Source of the DNA: an uncultured Prochlorococcus sp.
GTDB lineage: Bacteria; Cyanobacteriota; Cyanobacteriia; PCC-6307; Cyanobiaceae
Reading direction: 5' to 3'
Assembly: GCA_902520485.1 (NCBI GenBank)
Contig: CABYNZ010000008.1
Span: 1 to 48,508 of the forward strand
DNA length: 48,508 nt
Numbering within the stretch: position 1 is the stretch's first letter; every line of letters starts with the position of its first letter. The notes beneath the pieces are model-generated. The model was not told the origin of the DNA and made no database searches. It saw only the letters and a list, made by a program, of their open reading frames with translations. Shown here piece after piece: positions 8,456 through 17,609 of the stretch. The position numbers and the translations under genes were made by a program.

Positions 8456-9618
8456 TTTTTGAAACTGCTTTTTAAGTTCATATAAACTTTCTCAAGCGAA
8501 TTTATATTTTTAGTAATTGTGTATCTTTGAAGTATGCGTTCTCTAGCTTTCTCTCCAAGATCTTTTGTAAATGAAGGGTGTTCAATAAGAATTGGGATTA
8601 TAGTTTTTAACTGTGCAGCCACATTATCAGTTGAAATTACTATTCCTGCTCCATTATCTAAAACTTCACCGTCAGCTCCGGCATCTGTAGCTACACAAGC
8701 AGTACCAGCAGACATTGCCTCTAAAAGTGATAATGATAAACCTTCTACTAAGCTTGGTAAGAAAAAAACTTCTGCTATTTGCATTATTGCTATCCTAGTT
8801 TCTAAATCTAATTCGGCACCCCACCAAATTAATTTCTCATTACCAAGGTTAGAAAAACTATTTTCAAGTGTTGGCTTCATTGGTCCATCCCCAACAATAA
8901 CTAATTTACAATTTTGAGTTTTTGTTTGGCGCCAAGAACGTAAAAGTGCCTCGATATTTTTCTCATTTGCAATCCTTCCCATATATAAAAAGATTCTTTC
9001 ATTTCCAAGTTTGTTTTTTACCTGATCATATTTTTCACTTTTTTCGCAAAAAGGTTTCCAAATATTTTCATCAACGCCGTTTGGAATAACTACTTGTTTT
9101 TCTGTGGGTACTCCTAGTTTATCAAGAACATTTTTTTGAGGTTCAGAAAAAATAATTATTTTATCGAACTTTGCTAAAGATGGAGCATAAAGTTGATAGG
9201 TTAATTGTTGAGTGCTCGCAGTTAGATTTCTATTTTTTGCATCAAATGGTGGATGAAATGTTCCTATAAGAGGAACATTAATTTCATTACACAGCTCTGG
9301 AAGTCTAAAGTCTAAAGGAGATAAAGTTAGGCTTGCATGTACTATATCAGGTTTTAATCTTTCCAATGATAGTCTTAGCTCTTTTTCTGCTCTTGGTGAG
9401 GGTATTGTATAAACTTGAGATTTAATTAAATATGGGAGACTTACATCAGGATTATTTGCAAGAAATAATGGTTCTGCTGAATTTGAACTAGAGGGATTGT
9501 CGAAATGAATAAAACTAATTTTATGCCCTCTGGCCTTCAATTCCTTAGTAGTTGAATTGCCATAAGATACATTTCCGCAAAAAGGGGATTTTTTACCCAA
9601 CCAGGCAATATGAACCAC
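8452..9618 (-). CDS. GT-B glycosyltransferase (group 1), possibly glycolipid
   Basis: A retaining GT4-type glycosyltransferase of 388 residues. The N-terminal domain binds the acceptor; the C-terminal domain has PNGVDENIW, YMGRIANEKN and the nucleotide-sugar EX7E motif (EGLSLSLLEAMSAG). There is no signal peptide or membrane helix. Close homologs across marine cyanobacteria begin with the same IAWLGKKSPFCGNV. I associate this type with galactolipid synthesis (DgdA-like), but that is weak memory and another acceptor is possible. The start is GTG. The gene converges on proC with a four-base stop overlap, and recO lies upstream on the same strand across an 85-bp AT-rich gap. Confidence 0.75.
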   Translation of the reverse strand: MVHIAWLGKKSPFCGNVSYGNSTTKELKARGHKISFIHFDNPSSSNSAEPLFLANNPDVSLPYLIKSQVYTIPSPRAEKELRLSLERLKPDIVHASLTLSPLDFRLPELCNEINVPLIGTFHPPFDAKNRNLTASTQQLTYQLYAPSLAKFDKIIIFSEPQKNVLDKLGVPTEKQVVIPNGVDENIWKPFCEKSEKYDQVKNKLGNERIFLYMGRIANEKNIEALLRSWRQTKTQNCKLVIVGDGPMKPTLENSFSNLGNEKLIWWGAELDLETRIAIMQIAEVFFLPSLVEGLSLSLLEAMSAGTACVATDAGADGEVLDNGAGIVISTDNVAAQLKTIIPILIEHPSFTKDLGEKARERILQRYTITKNINSLEKVYMNLKSSFKN

Positions 9619-9703
9619 ATTAATTGATTTAGCTATTTATAAAGTTAACAGTAAGAGCCGCTATGATCATAATTTTTAAATTTTTTTATGATTTATGAAA
9701 ATC

Positions 9704-10489
9704 TTAACTATATATTTCTCTCAACATTTTTAGTGAAGATAATTCTTTCTCTAGTTGAGAAGAGATCCAAGTCTCAATAATAAATAATATTTTAAGCCAG
9801 ACTTTTTTAGGTCCCAATAACTCTCCATTAGATTTTATTGGTAATTCGGGAAAAAGAAGTCTTTGTAATAGAGCAACTTCAGATGCATTTATTTTTAGAT
9901 TACTTTGAGGATCTTCAATTGACGAAAACCCTTCATTTGGCAAATAATAACAACGCCATTCCCAATTTCCTAAAGGCGGAATAATAGGTGCTCCAGTTTT
10001 ACAGCAATGATGAATTGGTAAATTTATACCTCCAATGGCTAATAGATGGATTAAAGATTGAATACTCATTGAGAGCATTTTAATATCTTCTTCTTTAGAT
10101 TCTTCATACAAATAAATCCTATCTAGATGTGCAAGAACACAAGATAAATAGTGTTGTTGCTTATCATTATTACCTACTAATAAAAAAGTTAATTCAGTTA
10201 TTGCTTGCGCGGCTGCAAGACATTCAATATTTTTCCCTAGACCAGAATAGCTTTTTAATATTTTAATTTGACGTACAGATTTAAGATTTCTTTTCCCAAA
10301 AATTTGCAGACTTAAATATGTTAATGGAGTAGCTGCGGCAAGACTACTTTTAGGACGTCTAGCACCAGGTACCGCTAATCGAACAATCCCCTGCTCATCA
10401 GTAAGAATAGTTATTAATCTATCATTCTCGCCTAATGGAGAAGCTTTAATACAGAGACCCTCTAGTCTGCACTCACCAGAACCAGACAT
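9704..10489 (-). CDS. recO: DNA repair protein RecO
   Basis: RecO works with RecR and RecF to load RecA on SSB-coated single-stranded gaps. The 261-residue protein has the N-terminal OB-fold (about 5-80, with KASPLGENDRLITILTDEQG and GARRPKSS) and a helical C-terminal domain. HHCCKTG at about 162-168 is the remains of the zinc knuckle seen in many RecO proteins; the usual second Cys pair is not obvious. It directly follows the DeoC-like gene with no gap, so the two and hpf probably form one minus-strand unit. Confidence 0.88.
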   Translation of the reverse strand: MSGSGECRLEGLCIKASPLGENDRLITILTDEQGIVRLAVPGARRPKSSLAAATPLTYLSLQIFGKRNLKSVRQIKILKSYSGLGKNIECLAAAQAITELTFLLVGNNDKQQHYLSCVLAHLDRIYLYEESKEEDIKMLSMSIQSLIHLLAIGGINLPIHHCCKTGAPIIPPLGNWEWRCYYLPNEGFSSIEDPQSNLKINASEVALLQRLLFPELPIKSNGELLGPKKVWLKILFIIETWISSQLEKELSSLKMLREIYS

Positions 10490-11146
10490 TTAAAAATTTG
10501 CTTCTTGGAAAATCTCACAAAAATTAGAAGTTCCAACGCAACTAATTCCATTATCAAACAAATCAATAACTTGTGTCAGTTTTTTTATACCACCTACAAC
10601 TTTTATTTGATTTTGAGAGCCTGTTATTTTTAGTATTTCGGGGACATCATTAGATGTAAGAGGAGATCCAAACCCGTCCCCGAATTGAAAATTTTTTATT
10701 CCTAATTCCAAACATATTTCTATCGCATTAATAAAAACTCCTTCTTGTAGTTTTGATTTATTTATGATTATTGAAACTGGTAATCCAGATAATTTAACTT
10801 GCTCAATTTCAGCGGCGAAAGTTTCTAAATTTCTTTTGGATAAATTGATAAAGTTTGGGATATATTCAATTCCTTTTGCACCCTTATCTTTTGCATAACA
10901 AACTAATTCTTCAATAAATGAAACTGGTAAATCTGCTAAAGGGTAAGAAATAAGTGCGTTTATATTCGCACTGTAATTTCCCAAACAGTTTTTAAGATCA
11001 GTTAAATAATTTAGTGAAGTAGAAATATTTTTGATATTGTATTTTCTTATTAAATCGCAATTCACACAGAAATCTTCCCATGATAAATAGGGGTTAATAA
11101 TAATCGCATGAATTTTCTCATTTAATTCATATTCAATATTGGGCAT
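10490..11146 (-). CDS. DeoC-like aldolase-fold protein lacking the Schiff-base Lys
   Basis: The 218-residue chain follows the deoxyribose-phosphate aldolase (DeoC) fold from end to end. It resembles the family most near GAKGIEYIP (89-97), FQFGDGFG (153-160), IKVVGGIKK (181-189) and VGTSN (204-208). The position of the family's KTSTGF lysine, which forms the Schiff base, is Gln154 here. The second active-site lysine of the GVKxxGGIRT motif is kept (Lys182), and the Asp of the GADEIDMV motif is not. It may therefore have no aldolase activity, or different chemistry. It lies between hpf and recO and abuts recO. Family assignment is good; function is unknown. Confidence 0.75.
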   Translation of the reverse strand: MPNIEYELNEKIHAIIINPYLSWEDFCVNCDLIRKYNIKNISTSLNYLTDLKNCLGNYSANINALISYPLADLPVSFIEELVCYAKDKGAKGIEYIPNFINLSKRNLETFAAEIEQVKLSGLPVSIIINKSKLQEGVFINAIEICLELGIKNFQFGDGFGSPLTSNDVPEILKITGSQNQIKVVGGIKKLTQVIDLFDNGISCVGTSNFCEIFQEANF

Positions 11147-11153
11147 TTAAAAC

Positions 11154-11738
11154 TTATTTAGATTGAATCAATCCATAACCTCCATGATTCCTTTTATATA
11201 TAACTTGAAGTTCATTATTTTTCTTGTTTCGAAAAACATAAAAATCATGATCAATTAGATCTAATTGTTTTCTTGCTTCGTCTGATGAAATTGGAGTCAT
11301 TTCGAAGTATTTATTTTTTATAGATGGCTCAGGCAGACTTGCTTCAGTTCCTTCTTTAAAAAAAGCTTTATCTAGAAAATTTGATTCAATACTTTCAATT
11401 GGTAAAGAATCTTTATTTTTAAATTGTTTATTATGAATTGTTTTATTGTTTCTTTCTTTGTATTTGCGTAATTTTCTACAAAGTTTATTTGAAACTAAAT
11501 CAATGCTTGAGTATAGATTTTCAGTTTTTTCTTCAGCTCTAATTACGGTACCATTTGCAAAAATAGTAACTTCTGCAGTTTGGAACGAGACTCTTGGATT
11601 CTTTTCAATTGAAAGGTGTATGTCAGCTTCTTTAACGATATCCTTATAATGATGTGTTGCTTTTTCTATCTTTGCCTCAGTATATTCTTTTAATGCTCCA
11701 GTGAGCTCAAGATTCTTTCCATGGATTAAAATTTTCAT
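11154..11738 (-). CDS. hpf: Ribosome hibernation factor, long form (LrtA/HPF)
   Basis: This 194-residue protein binds the 30S decoding region and promotes 100S ribosome dimers when growth slows; the cyanobacterial version is light-repressed LrtA. The N-terminal S30AE domain (about 1-105) starts MKILIHGKNLELTGALKEYT. After a variable linker, the C-terminal dimerisation domain (about 140-194) has MTPISSDEARKQLDLIDHDF and VIYKRNHGGYGLI. The two-domain length identifies the long form. It is the first gene of a minus-strand run with the DeoC-like gene and recO. lipB diverges from it across 44 bp. Confidence 0.92.
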   Translation of the reverse strand: MKILIHGKNLELTGALKEYTEAKIEKATHHYKDIVKEADIHLSIEKNPRVSFQTAEVTIFANGTVIRAEEKTENLYSSIDLVSNKLCRKLRKYKERNNKTIHNKQFKNKDSLPIESIESNFLDKAFFKEGTEASLPEPSIKNKYFEMTPISSDEARKQLDLIDHDFYVFRNKKNNELQVIYKRNHGGYGLIQSK

Positions 11739-11782
11739 AACAAATCTAAAAATATTTACTTACTTTCTAAATCTACTTAAAT

Positions 11783-12433
11783 ATGGATAATAGAACAGCA
11801 ATAATTAAACAACCTGATAATATTTCTTCTTTTAATGATGTTTATAAATTACAAAAAGAATATCAGGAAGCATTGATTTTAGATAATTCTAACCCTGATT
11901 TTATTTGGATAGGGGAGCATCAACTTTGTTATACATTGGGGAGAGGGTCTAATTACGATAATTTACTATTTTCTCTAAATGATGCTAAATATGATGTTTT
12001 TAAGATTAATAGAGGTGGTGAGGTAACTTGTCATATGCCAGGACAATTAGTAACGTATTTGGTTTTAGATTTGAAAAATTTTAATAAAGATTTAAATTGG
12101 TATTTAAGAAAAATTGAAGAAATTATTATAAAAATCCTCGGTGCTTTTAATATAGATTGTCACTCTAGAAAAGGGTTTACTGGTGTTTGGATAGGCAATA
12201 AAAAAATCGCATCAATTGGAATTGGGTGTAAAAGATGGATTACGATAAATGGATTTTCAATCAATATTGACTGCGAATTAGAAAACTTTAATAAGATTGT
12301 TCCTTGCGGAATAGAAAATTGTCTTATGGCAAATATGATTGATTACAACAAAAATTTAAATATTCAAGAAGTCAAGAGAATTGTTAAAAAAACCATCGAG
12401 GAAGAATTTAATTTTGATTTTATATCAAAATAG
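11783..12433 (+). CDS. lipB: Octanoyltransferase LipB
   Basis: LipB moves octanoyl from acyl-ACP to lipoyl domains, the first step of protein lipoylation. The 216-residue enzyme keeps YTLGRGS (50-56), [20 protein letters not shown] (78-97), the catalytic Lys141 in KKIASIGIG and the catalytic Cys175 in VPCGI. An ATG start gives the normal family length. The acyl-ACP synthetase 27 bp downstream and the E2 gene pdhC further on are functionally linked: one activates fatty acids on ACP and the other is a lipoylated target. Confidence 0.93.
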   Translation: MDNRTAIIKQPDNISSFNDVYKLQKEYQEALILDNSNPDFIWIGEHQLCYTLGRGSNYDNLLFSLNDAKYDVFKINRGGEVTCHMPGQLVTYLVLDLKNFNKDLNWYLRKIEEIIIKILGAFNIDCHSRKGFTGVWIGNKKIASIGIGCKRWITINGFSINIDCELENFNKIVPCGIENCLMANMIDYNKNLNIQEVKRIVKKTIEEEFNFDFISK

Positions 12434-12460
12434 AAATTAAAATTTCAAAATCAATTTAAT

Positions 12461-14404
12461 ATGGGTGATTTAGCGTATTGGCCTGCAGCCAAACCTCTTT
12501 CTAAAAAAAATACATTTGCCAAAAATAGAGATTTTATTAAGAAGCTTGATCACATAGATCAAATTTGGGAAAAATTAAAATTTAAATGTGGTGATACTTT
12601 AGCTGTTTGCGATTTAAGAGGGAAATACAAAGAAAAATTTTCTTATTCTGAGCTGGCTGATTTAATAACAAAAGTCTCTTTTTCTTTTAAAAATTATGGT
12701 TTAGCAAAGGGGGATGTAGTTACTGTAATATCTGAAAATTCTCCAAGATGGCTAGCAGTGGATCAAGGCTTAATGCGTTTAGGAGCTATAAATGCAGTGA
12801 GAGGTATTAATTCTCCTTCAGTAGAATTAGACTATATTATTGGGCACTCTAATTCAGTAGGACTAATAGTTCAATCTAAGGAAATTTGGTTAAAGTTAAA
12901 CAACAAAGAAGAATTAAAAAAAAGACTGAAATTTATAATCAATTTAGAAGATGAACAATTTGAAAGTTTAATAAGTTGGAGTACATTCATAAGTTCAGTA
13001 GAAAAAGAAAATTCACAAAATAATAATCTTGAAAAATTTAATCCAGAAATTGATGACGTCGCTACCATTCTTTACACTTCTGGGACGACCGGAAAACCTA
13101 AAGGTGTGCCTTTGACTCATGCAAATTTTTTACATCAAATAATCAATTTAGCCTATATCGCTGATCCAGAGCCAGGAACCTCTGTATTAAGCGTTTTGCC
13201 TATCTGGCATTCTTATGAGAGAAGTGCTGAATACTTCTTTTTTTCATGCGGTTGTTCTCAATACTACACAATTCCAAAATTTCTTAAAGATGATATTACA
13301 CAAATAAAACCTGTTGTCATGGCCACTGTACCGAGACTATGGGAAGCAATACATGATGGTTTTTTTCAGGCTTTGAAAAAAATGCCTTCCAAAAAGCAAA
13401 AACTTATTAAATTTTTGATAAGTAATAGTTCGGTTTTTAAAAGAAGTCTTAGAAAGATAAGAAATATAGATATAAATCAAATAACTTTTAAATCAAAAAT
13501 CCCCTTACTGGGTTCTGTTATTAGCCGATACCCTTTACATAAATTGTCTACTATTTTTTTATGGCCGAATATTCTTAGACAACTATGCGGAGAAAAACTG
13601 AAATTTCCTATTAATGGTGGAGGAGCATTGCCAGAACATGTAGATCTTTTTTTTGAATCTTTAGGTGTAGATGTTTTGGTGGGATATGGACTCACAGAAA
13701 CTAGTCCAGTATTAACTTGTAGGAGAAGAGAATTAAATGTTAGAGGATCATCTGGGCAGCCTCTTTCATTTACTGAAATCAAAATAGTGAATGATGATAA
13801 AAAAAAGATTCTTAAGTTCAGAGAAATCGGGAAAATTCTTGTTAGGGGGCCGCAAGTAATGAAAGGTTATCTTAATAATGAAATAGCTACAAATGATGTT
13901 TTATCCAAGGATGGTTGGTTTGATACTGGTGATTTAGGTTTTCTAATACCAAATGGTTCTCTCTTTATAACCGGAAGAGCCAAGGATACAATAGTGCTAT
14001 CAAGTGGTGAAAATATAGAACCGAATCCCCTGGAGACTGAAATTCTTAGTTCAGAATTTATTAATCAGATTCAATTAGTAGGACAAGATAAGAAATGTTT
14101 AACAGCTCTCGTAGTTCCTAATGTCGAATTGGTTAAAAGCAAGTTTTTGGAAGAAGACCTTTCAAAATTAAACCTGAATAAGAAAATTGGTACATTTTTC
14201 AAATCGCAAATTAATAATTTGCTTAAAAGTCGATTAGGAGCAAGATCAGAAGAACAAATATTAGATTGTTATTTTGTTGATGCCTTTACTCTAGAAAATG
14301 GGTTATTAACACAAACTCTTAAACAAAAAAGAAAAGAAATAGAAAAAAAGTATTCATTACAAATAGAAAATATGTATGAAAACAAATTTAGTAAGAAAAT
14401 TTGA
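12461..14404 (+). CDS. Acyl-ACP synthetase / long-chain acyl activating enzyme
   Basis: A 647-residue ANL-family adenylating enzyme. The AMP-binding P-loop YTSGTTGKPKG is at about 205-215, VGYGLTETSP near 407, the WFDTGDLG hinge region near 487 and the C-terminal lysine-bearing lid after about 510. In cyanobacteria the single enzyme of this type recycles free fatty acids released from membrane lipids by loading them onto ACP (AasS/Aas). The length and internal insert (about 300-350) match that type rather than short acetyl-CoA synthetases. It follows lipB closely and precedes the YlqD-like gene. CoA rather than ACP as acceptor cannot be excluded. Confidence 0.85.
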   Translation: MGDLAYWPAAKPLSKKNTFAKNRDFIKKLDHIDQIWEKLKFKCGDTLAVCDLRGKYKEKFSYSELADLITKVSFSFKNYGLAKGDVVTVISENSPRWLAVDQGLMRLGAINAVRGINSPSVELDYIIGHSNSVGLIVQSKEIWLKLNNKEELKKRLKFIINLEDEQFESLISWSTFISSVEKENSQNNNLEKFNPEIDDVATILYTSGTTGKPKGVPLTHANFLHQIINLAYIADPEPGTSVLSVLPIWHSYERSAEYFFFSCGCSQYYTIPKFLKDDITQIKPVVMATVPRLWEAIHDGFFQALKKMPSKKQKLIKFLISNSSVFKRSLRKIRNIDINQITFKSKIPLLGSVISRYPLHKLSTIFLWPNILRQLCGEKLKFPINGGGALPEHVDLFFESLGVDVLVGYGLTETSPVLTCRRRELNVRGSSGQPLSFTEIKIVNDDKKKILKFREIGKILVRGPQVMKGYLNNEIATNDVLSKDGWFDTGDLGFLIPNGSLFITGRAKDTIVLSSGENIEPNPLETEILSSEFINQIQLVGQDKKCLTALVVPNVELVKSKFLEEDLSKLNLNKKIGTFFKSQINNLLKSRLGARSEEQILDCYFVDAFTLENGLLTQTLKQKRKEIEKKYSLQIENMYENKFSKKI

Positions 14405-14442
14405 TTTGTTCTATCTATATTGAAAAGGCAATTTAATTTTTT

Positions 14443-14886
14443 ATGGAAACAAAAAACTCAATATCTATAAAGCGCTCAATAGCTATTAAAGCTGTAGTTA
14501 CACCAACTTGGAAGGAAGATGCTGAAAAAGAATTAAGTAAAGCAATTTCAAACATTGATCAGCAATTATCGCAACTGGAGCAAGAGGGGCAGCAAATAGT
14601 AAATAATATTAGATCCCAATCGGTTAATCCCCTAGATCCAAGAGTTCAAGAACAGGTTAGTCAGGTGCAACAACAAGTCGCAGCAAAACGAAATGAAATT
14701 GAAGAACAAAAAAGAAATCTTCTTCAACAACAGAGTCAAGTTCGCGAATTAAAAATGGACGAAATTGTTGATCAAGGGCAAGTGGATAGTTTCTGTGATG
14801 TCACTGTGGGAGACAATCTAATTGAAAAAATGCAAGTATCGATTACGGTTAAAGATGGAGTTATTCAATCTATAGATAATAATTAA
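14443..14886 (+). CDS. YlqD family protein, coiled-coil
   Basis: The 147-residue protein has an N-terminal strand (ISIKRSIAIKAVVTPTWKE). A long Gln/Glu-rich coiled coil follows, from about 25 to 105, with QLSQLEQEGQQIVNN and QVQQQVAAKRNEIEEQKRN. The C-terminal part is a beta region (DVTVGDNLIEKMQVSITVKD). This is the YlqD layout, a family of unknown function found in Firmicutes and cyanobacteria. No membrane segment is present. It closes the lipB-acyl synthetase run; a 218-bp gap with a likely promoter follows. Confidence 0.75.
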   Translation: METKNSISIKRSIAIKAVVTPTWKEDAEKELSKAISNIDQQLSQLEQEGQQIVNNIRSQSVNPLDPRVQEQVSQVQQQVAAKRNEIEEQKRNLLQQQSQVRELKMDEIVDQGQVDSFCDVTVGDNLIEKMQVSITVKDGVIQSIDNN

Positions 14887-15009
14887 AGAGAAGATTTAGT
14901 ATTTTTGATAAATATAAGTAAATCTTAATTTCGAAAAGTTTTAAATTCTAATCGATCTAAATTATTACTTTCTTAAGTTTTAAGAGTTCCCACTGTGAAC
15001 ATGATTTCG

Positions 15010-15015
15010 TATAAT
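15010..15015 (+). promoter_or_regulatory. Probable -10 element upstream of pdhC
   Basis: A TATAAT hexamer lies in the 218-bp gap between the YlqD-like gene and pdhC. With a start 6-8 bp downstream it would leave an 80-nt leader. No convincing -35 box is seen at 17 bp, as is common for picocyanobacterial promoters. The gap otherwise shows only AT-rich DNA. Confidence 0.4.
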
Positions 15016-15104
15016 TAAAACAAGAGTTTAAAGGGTTCTTAACCATAAAAACTTTAGGAAGTTTGGTAGAAATCCCTTGAAACTTATGCAATAACAATTT
15101 TCTT

Positions 15105-16472
15105 ATGTCTCACGAAATATTCATGCCTGCCTTGAGTTCTACTATGACAGAGGGCAAGATTGTGGAATGGTTGAAAAATCCAGGAGATAAAGTTGAAAGA
15201 GGTGAATCTGTCTTGGTTGTTGAATCTGATAAGGCAGATATGGATGTTGAATCTTTTCAAGATGGATATCTTGCAGCTGTTTTAATGCCCGCTGGCAGCA
15301 CTGCACCAGTGGGAGAGACTATCGGTCTTATTGTAGAAAATGAGGATGAGATAGCTTCTGTTCAAGAACAAAATAAAGGAAAACAACCCGAAGTTTCTAG
15401 TTCGGATCAACTTGAATTGGTAAGCAATAAAACGGAAGAAAAACCTGAAGTTCAAAGTGAAATTGTTGAAAAAAAAGAAAAAGAAGTTGTATTAATGAGT
15501 GAAAAGGCAGCCCCATCTTTCAGTAGCGATCAAATAAATGCTGCTACGAGTAATGTTTCTTCGAGGGTGATTGCATCTCCAAGAGCTAAAAAACTTGCCT
15601 CTCAAATGGGTGTTGATTTAGCAAAGGTTCATGGATCCGGACCTCACGGAAGGATTCAAGCCGATGATATTTTAAAAGCTAATGGCCAACCAGTCTCTAT
15701 ACCATGGATAGGTGAAGGTGGTTCTCCTGCAAGTGTACCTGGTGCAAATTTGGGAGTTGAAAGTAAACCAGAAACTTCAGGAAATAGTTTTGGTAATCCC
15801 GGAGAAACAGTTCAATTTAATACTCTTCAAAAAGCGGTAAATAAAAATATGGAATCTAGTTTAGATGTGCCATGTTTTAGGGTGGGTTATTCCATTAACA
15901 CAGATAAATTAGATAATTTCTACAAAAAAGTAAAACAGAACGGAGTTACTATGACTGCTTTACTAGTAAAGGCAGTTGCAAAGACACTAAAGAAACATCC
16001 TCAAGTTAACTCAAGTTTTTCAGAAAATGGAATTTCTTATCCAGAAAATATAAATATTGCTGTTGCTGTTGCGATGGAAGATGGTGGACTAATAACTCCA
16101 GTTTTAAAAGAACCATGCAATACTGATTTATTTGAATTGTCTAGGGAATGGAAAGATCTCGTAAAAAGATCAAGATCAAAACAATTAGAACCTGATGAAT
16201 ACTCAACAGGAACCTTCACTTTATCTAACCTTGGGATGTTTGGCGTTGATAGATTTGACGCAATTCTTCCTCCAGGTACCGGTGCTATTTTAGCCATAGC
16301 ATCATCGAAACCAACCGTTGTTGCTAATAGTGATGGTTCAATATCTGTTAAAAAAATAATGCAAGTAAATCTAACAGCTGATCATAGAGTGATCTACGGA
16401 GCTGATGGAGCTTCATTCTTAAAAGACTTGGCTTCCCTAATTGAAGATGAGCCAGAGACTCTTGTCTCCTAA
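15105..16472 (+). CDS. pdhC: Dihydrolipoamide acetyltransferase (PDH E2)
   Basis: E2 core of the pyruvate dehydrogenase complex, which transfers acetyl from lipoate to CoA. One lipoyl domain (1-75) bears Lys43 in ESDKADM. An acidic linker follows, then a peripheral subunit-binding domain (about 150-190, VIASPRAKKLASQMGVDL) and the catalytic domain (about 230-455). The active-site motif reads DHRVIYGAD (426-434), with Tyr431 in place of the Asp of the usual HRxxDG; plastid and cyanobacterial E2 proteins share this as I remember. A single lipoyl domain at 455 residues is normal for cyanobacteria. queA follows after 6 bp. Confidence 0.93.
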   Translation: MSHEIFMPALSSTMTEGKIVEWLKNPGDKVERGESVLVVESDKADMDVESFQDGYLAAVLMPAGSTAPVGETIGLIVENEDEIASVQEQNKGKQPEVSSSDQLELVSNKTEEKPEVQSEIVEKKEKEVVLMSEKAAPSFSSDQINAATSNVSSRVIASPRAKKLASQMGVDLAKVHGSGPHGRIQADDILKANGQPVSIPWIGEGGSPASVPGANLGVESKPETSGNSFGNPGETVQFNTLQKAVNKNMESSLDVPCFRVGYSINTDKLDNFYKKVKQNGVTMTALLVKAVAKTLKKHPQVNSSFSENGISYPENINIAVAVAMEDGGLITPVLKEPCNTDLFELSREWKDLVKRSRSKQLEPDEYSTGTFTLSNLGMFGVDRFDAILPPGTGAILAIASSKPTVVANSDGSISVKKIMQVNLTADHRVIYGADGASFLKDLASLIEDEPETLVS

Positions 16473-16478
16473 ATTTAA

Positions 16479-17609
16479 TTGATTTCTCAAATTAATAATG
16501 AAGAAAGAGATTATAAGCTTGAAGCTTATGATTATTTACTTGATCCTTCATTAATTGCTAGTAAACCTTCTGCAATTAGGCATGAATCAAGATTGATGAT
16601 AGTTAGAAATAGTTTTTTAGAAGAAGACTGTTTAACTAATAAATTTACCAAGAATCTTTTAGATGAATTTAGAGAAGGGGATCTTGTAATTGTAAATAAT
16701 ACTAAAGTTATGAAAGCTAGGTTAAAGGTTGAATTAGAAAATAAGACATTAGTAGAATTATTAGTTTTAGAAAGATCCCATGAATGTGTTTGGTTATGTT
16801 TGGCAAAGCCAGCAAAAAAGTTAAAAATAAATAGAAAATTAAAATTAAAATCTCCATTAGCACAAGATATTAATTTGATTGTTGATGGAGTTGATGAAGA
16901 AACTGGAGGGAGATTTATTAAATTTCCGGAAAATATAACTTGTCTCAATTCAATGAATGAACTTCTTGATAAATACGGGGAAATCCCTCTTCCTCCTTAT
17001 ATAAAAAATTCCGAAGAAGAATCTTTTCATGAGAAAAGTTATCAAACTGAGTATGCAACAAATCCGGGGGCAGTTGCTGCACCAACAGCTGGTTTACACT
17101 TAAGCAAAAGTCTTATTTCCAATCTAAAAAAAAAAGGCGTAATAATCTTACCGATAACTTTGCACGTGGGTTATGGAACATTCAAACCAATTGATCAAGA
17201 AGATTTAAGTAACTTAAAACTTCACAAAGAATGGGTAAGTGTTAATAAGGAAGTAGTGGAGGAAATAAAAAGAATAAAGAAAACAGATAGAAAAATAATT
17301 GCTATTGGTACAACTAGCGTAAGAGCTCTTGAAAGTTGTTATTCTCACGAAATTAATGACTTTATTCCCATAGCTAAATACGTAGATTTAGTAATTAAGC
17401 CAGGTTATAAATTTAAGGTAGTTGATGGATTATTAACTAATTTTCATCTCCCTAAAAGTTCATTATTACTTTTAGTAAGTGCAATGATTGGTAGAGAAAG
17501 ATTATTAGATCTATATAAAAAAGCCATAAAAGAAAAATTTAGATTCTTCTCTTATGGCGATGCGATGTATATTTCACCAGATTCATTACTGGAGAAAAAA
17601 TTGAATTAG
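16479..17609 (+). CDS. queA: S-adenosylmethionine:tRNA ribosyltransferase-isomerase QueA
   Basis: QueA builds epoxyqueuosine on tRNA from preQ1 and SAM. The 376-residue protein contains [20 protein letters not shown] (about 18-37), the long central insert, [16 protein letters not shown] (about 193-208), [14 protein letters not shown] [11 protein letters not shown] (about 225-235) and [10 protein letters not shown] (about 277-286). The start is a TTG six bases after pdhC; no ATG lies near the conserved N-terminus. A run of ten A residues at 17126-17135 (Lys-Lys-Lys) sits inside the frame. The stop overlaps the convergent cysK stop by four bases. Confidence 0.93.
   Translation: MISQINNEERDYKLEAYDYLLDPSLIASKPSAIRHESRLMIVRNSFLEEDCLTNKFTKNLLDEFREGDLVIVNNTKVMKARLKVELENKTLVELLVLERSHECVWLCLAKPAKKLKINRKLKLKSPLAQDINLIVDGVDEETGGRFIKFPENITCLNSMNELLDKYGEIPLPPYIKNSEEESFHEKSYQTEYATNPGAVAAPTAGLHLSKSLISNLKKKGVIILPITLHVGYGTFKPIDQEDLSNLKLHKEWVSVNKEVVEEIKRIKKTDRKIIAIGTTSVRALESCYSHEINDFIPIAKYVDLVIKPGYKFKVVDGLLTNFHLPKSSLLLLVSAMIGRERLLDLYKKAIKEKFRFFSYGDAMYISPDSLLEKKLN

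Noticed and set aside
8534..8917. 127-codon frame antisense to the glycosyltransferase
   Set aside because: The glycosyltransferase has full family motifs in the other strand; the antisense frame lacks any recognisable domain.
12461..14404. Fusion of acyltransferase and synthetase (Aas of E. coli)
   Set aside because: There is no N-terminal glycerophosphate acyltransferase domain; the protein is a single ANL enzyme.
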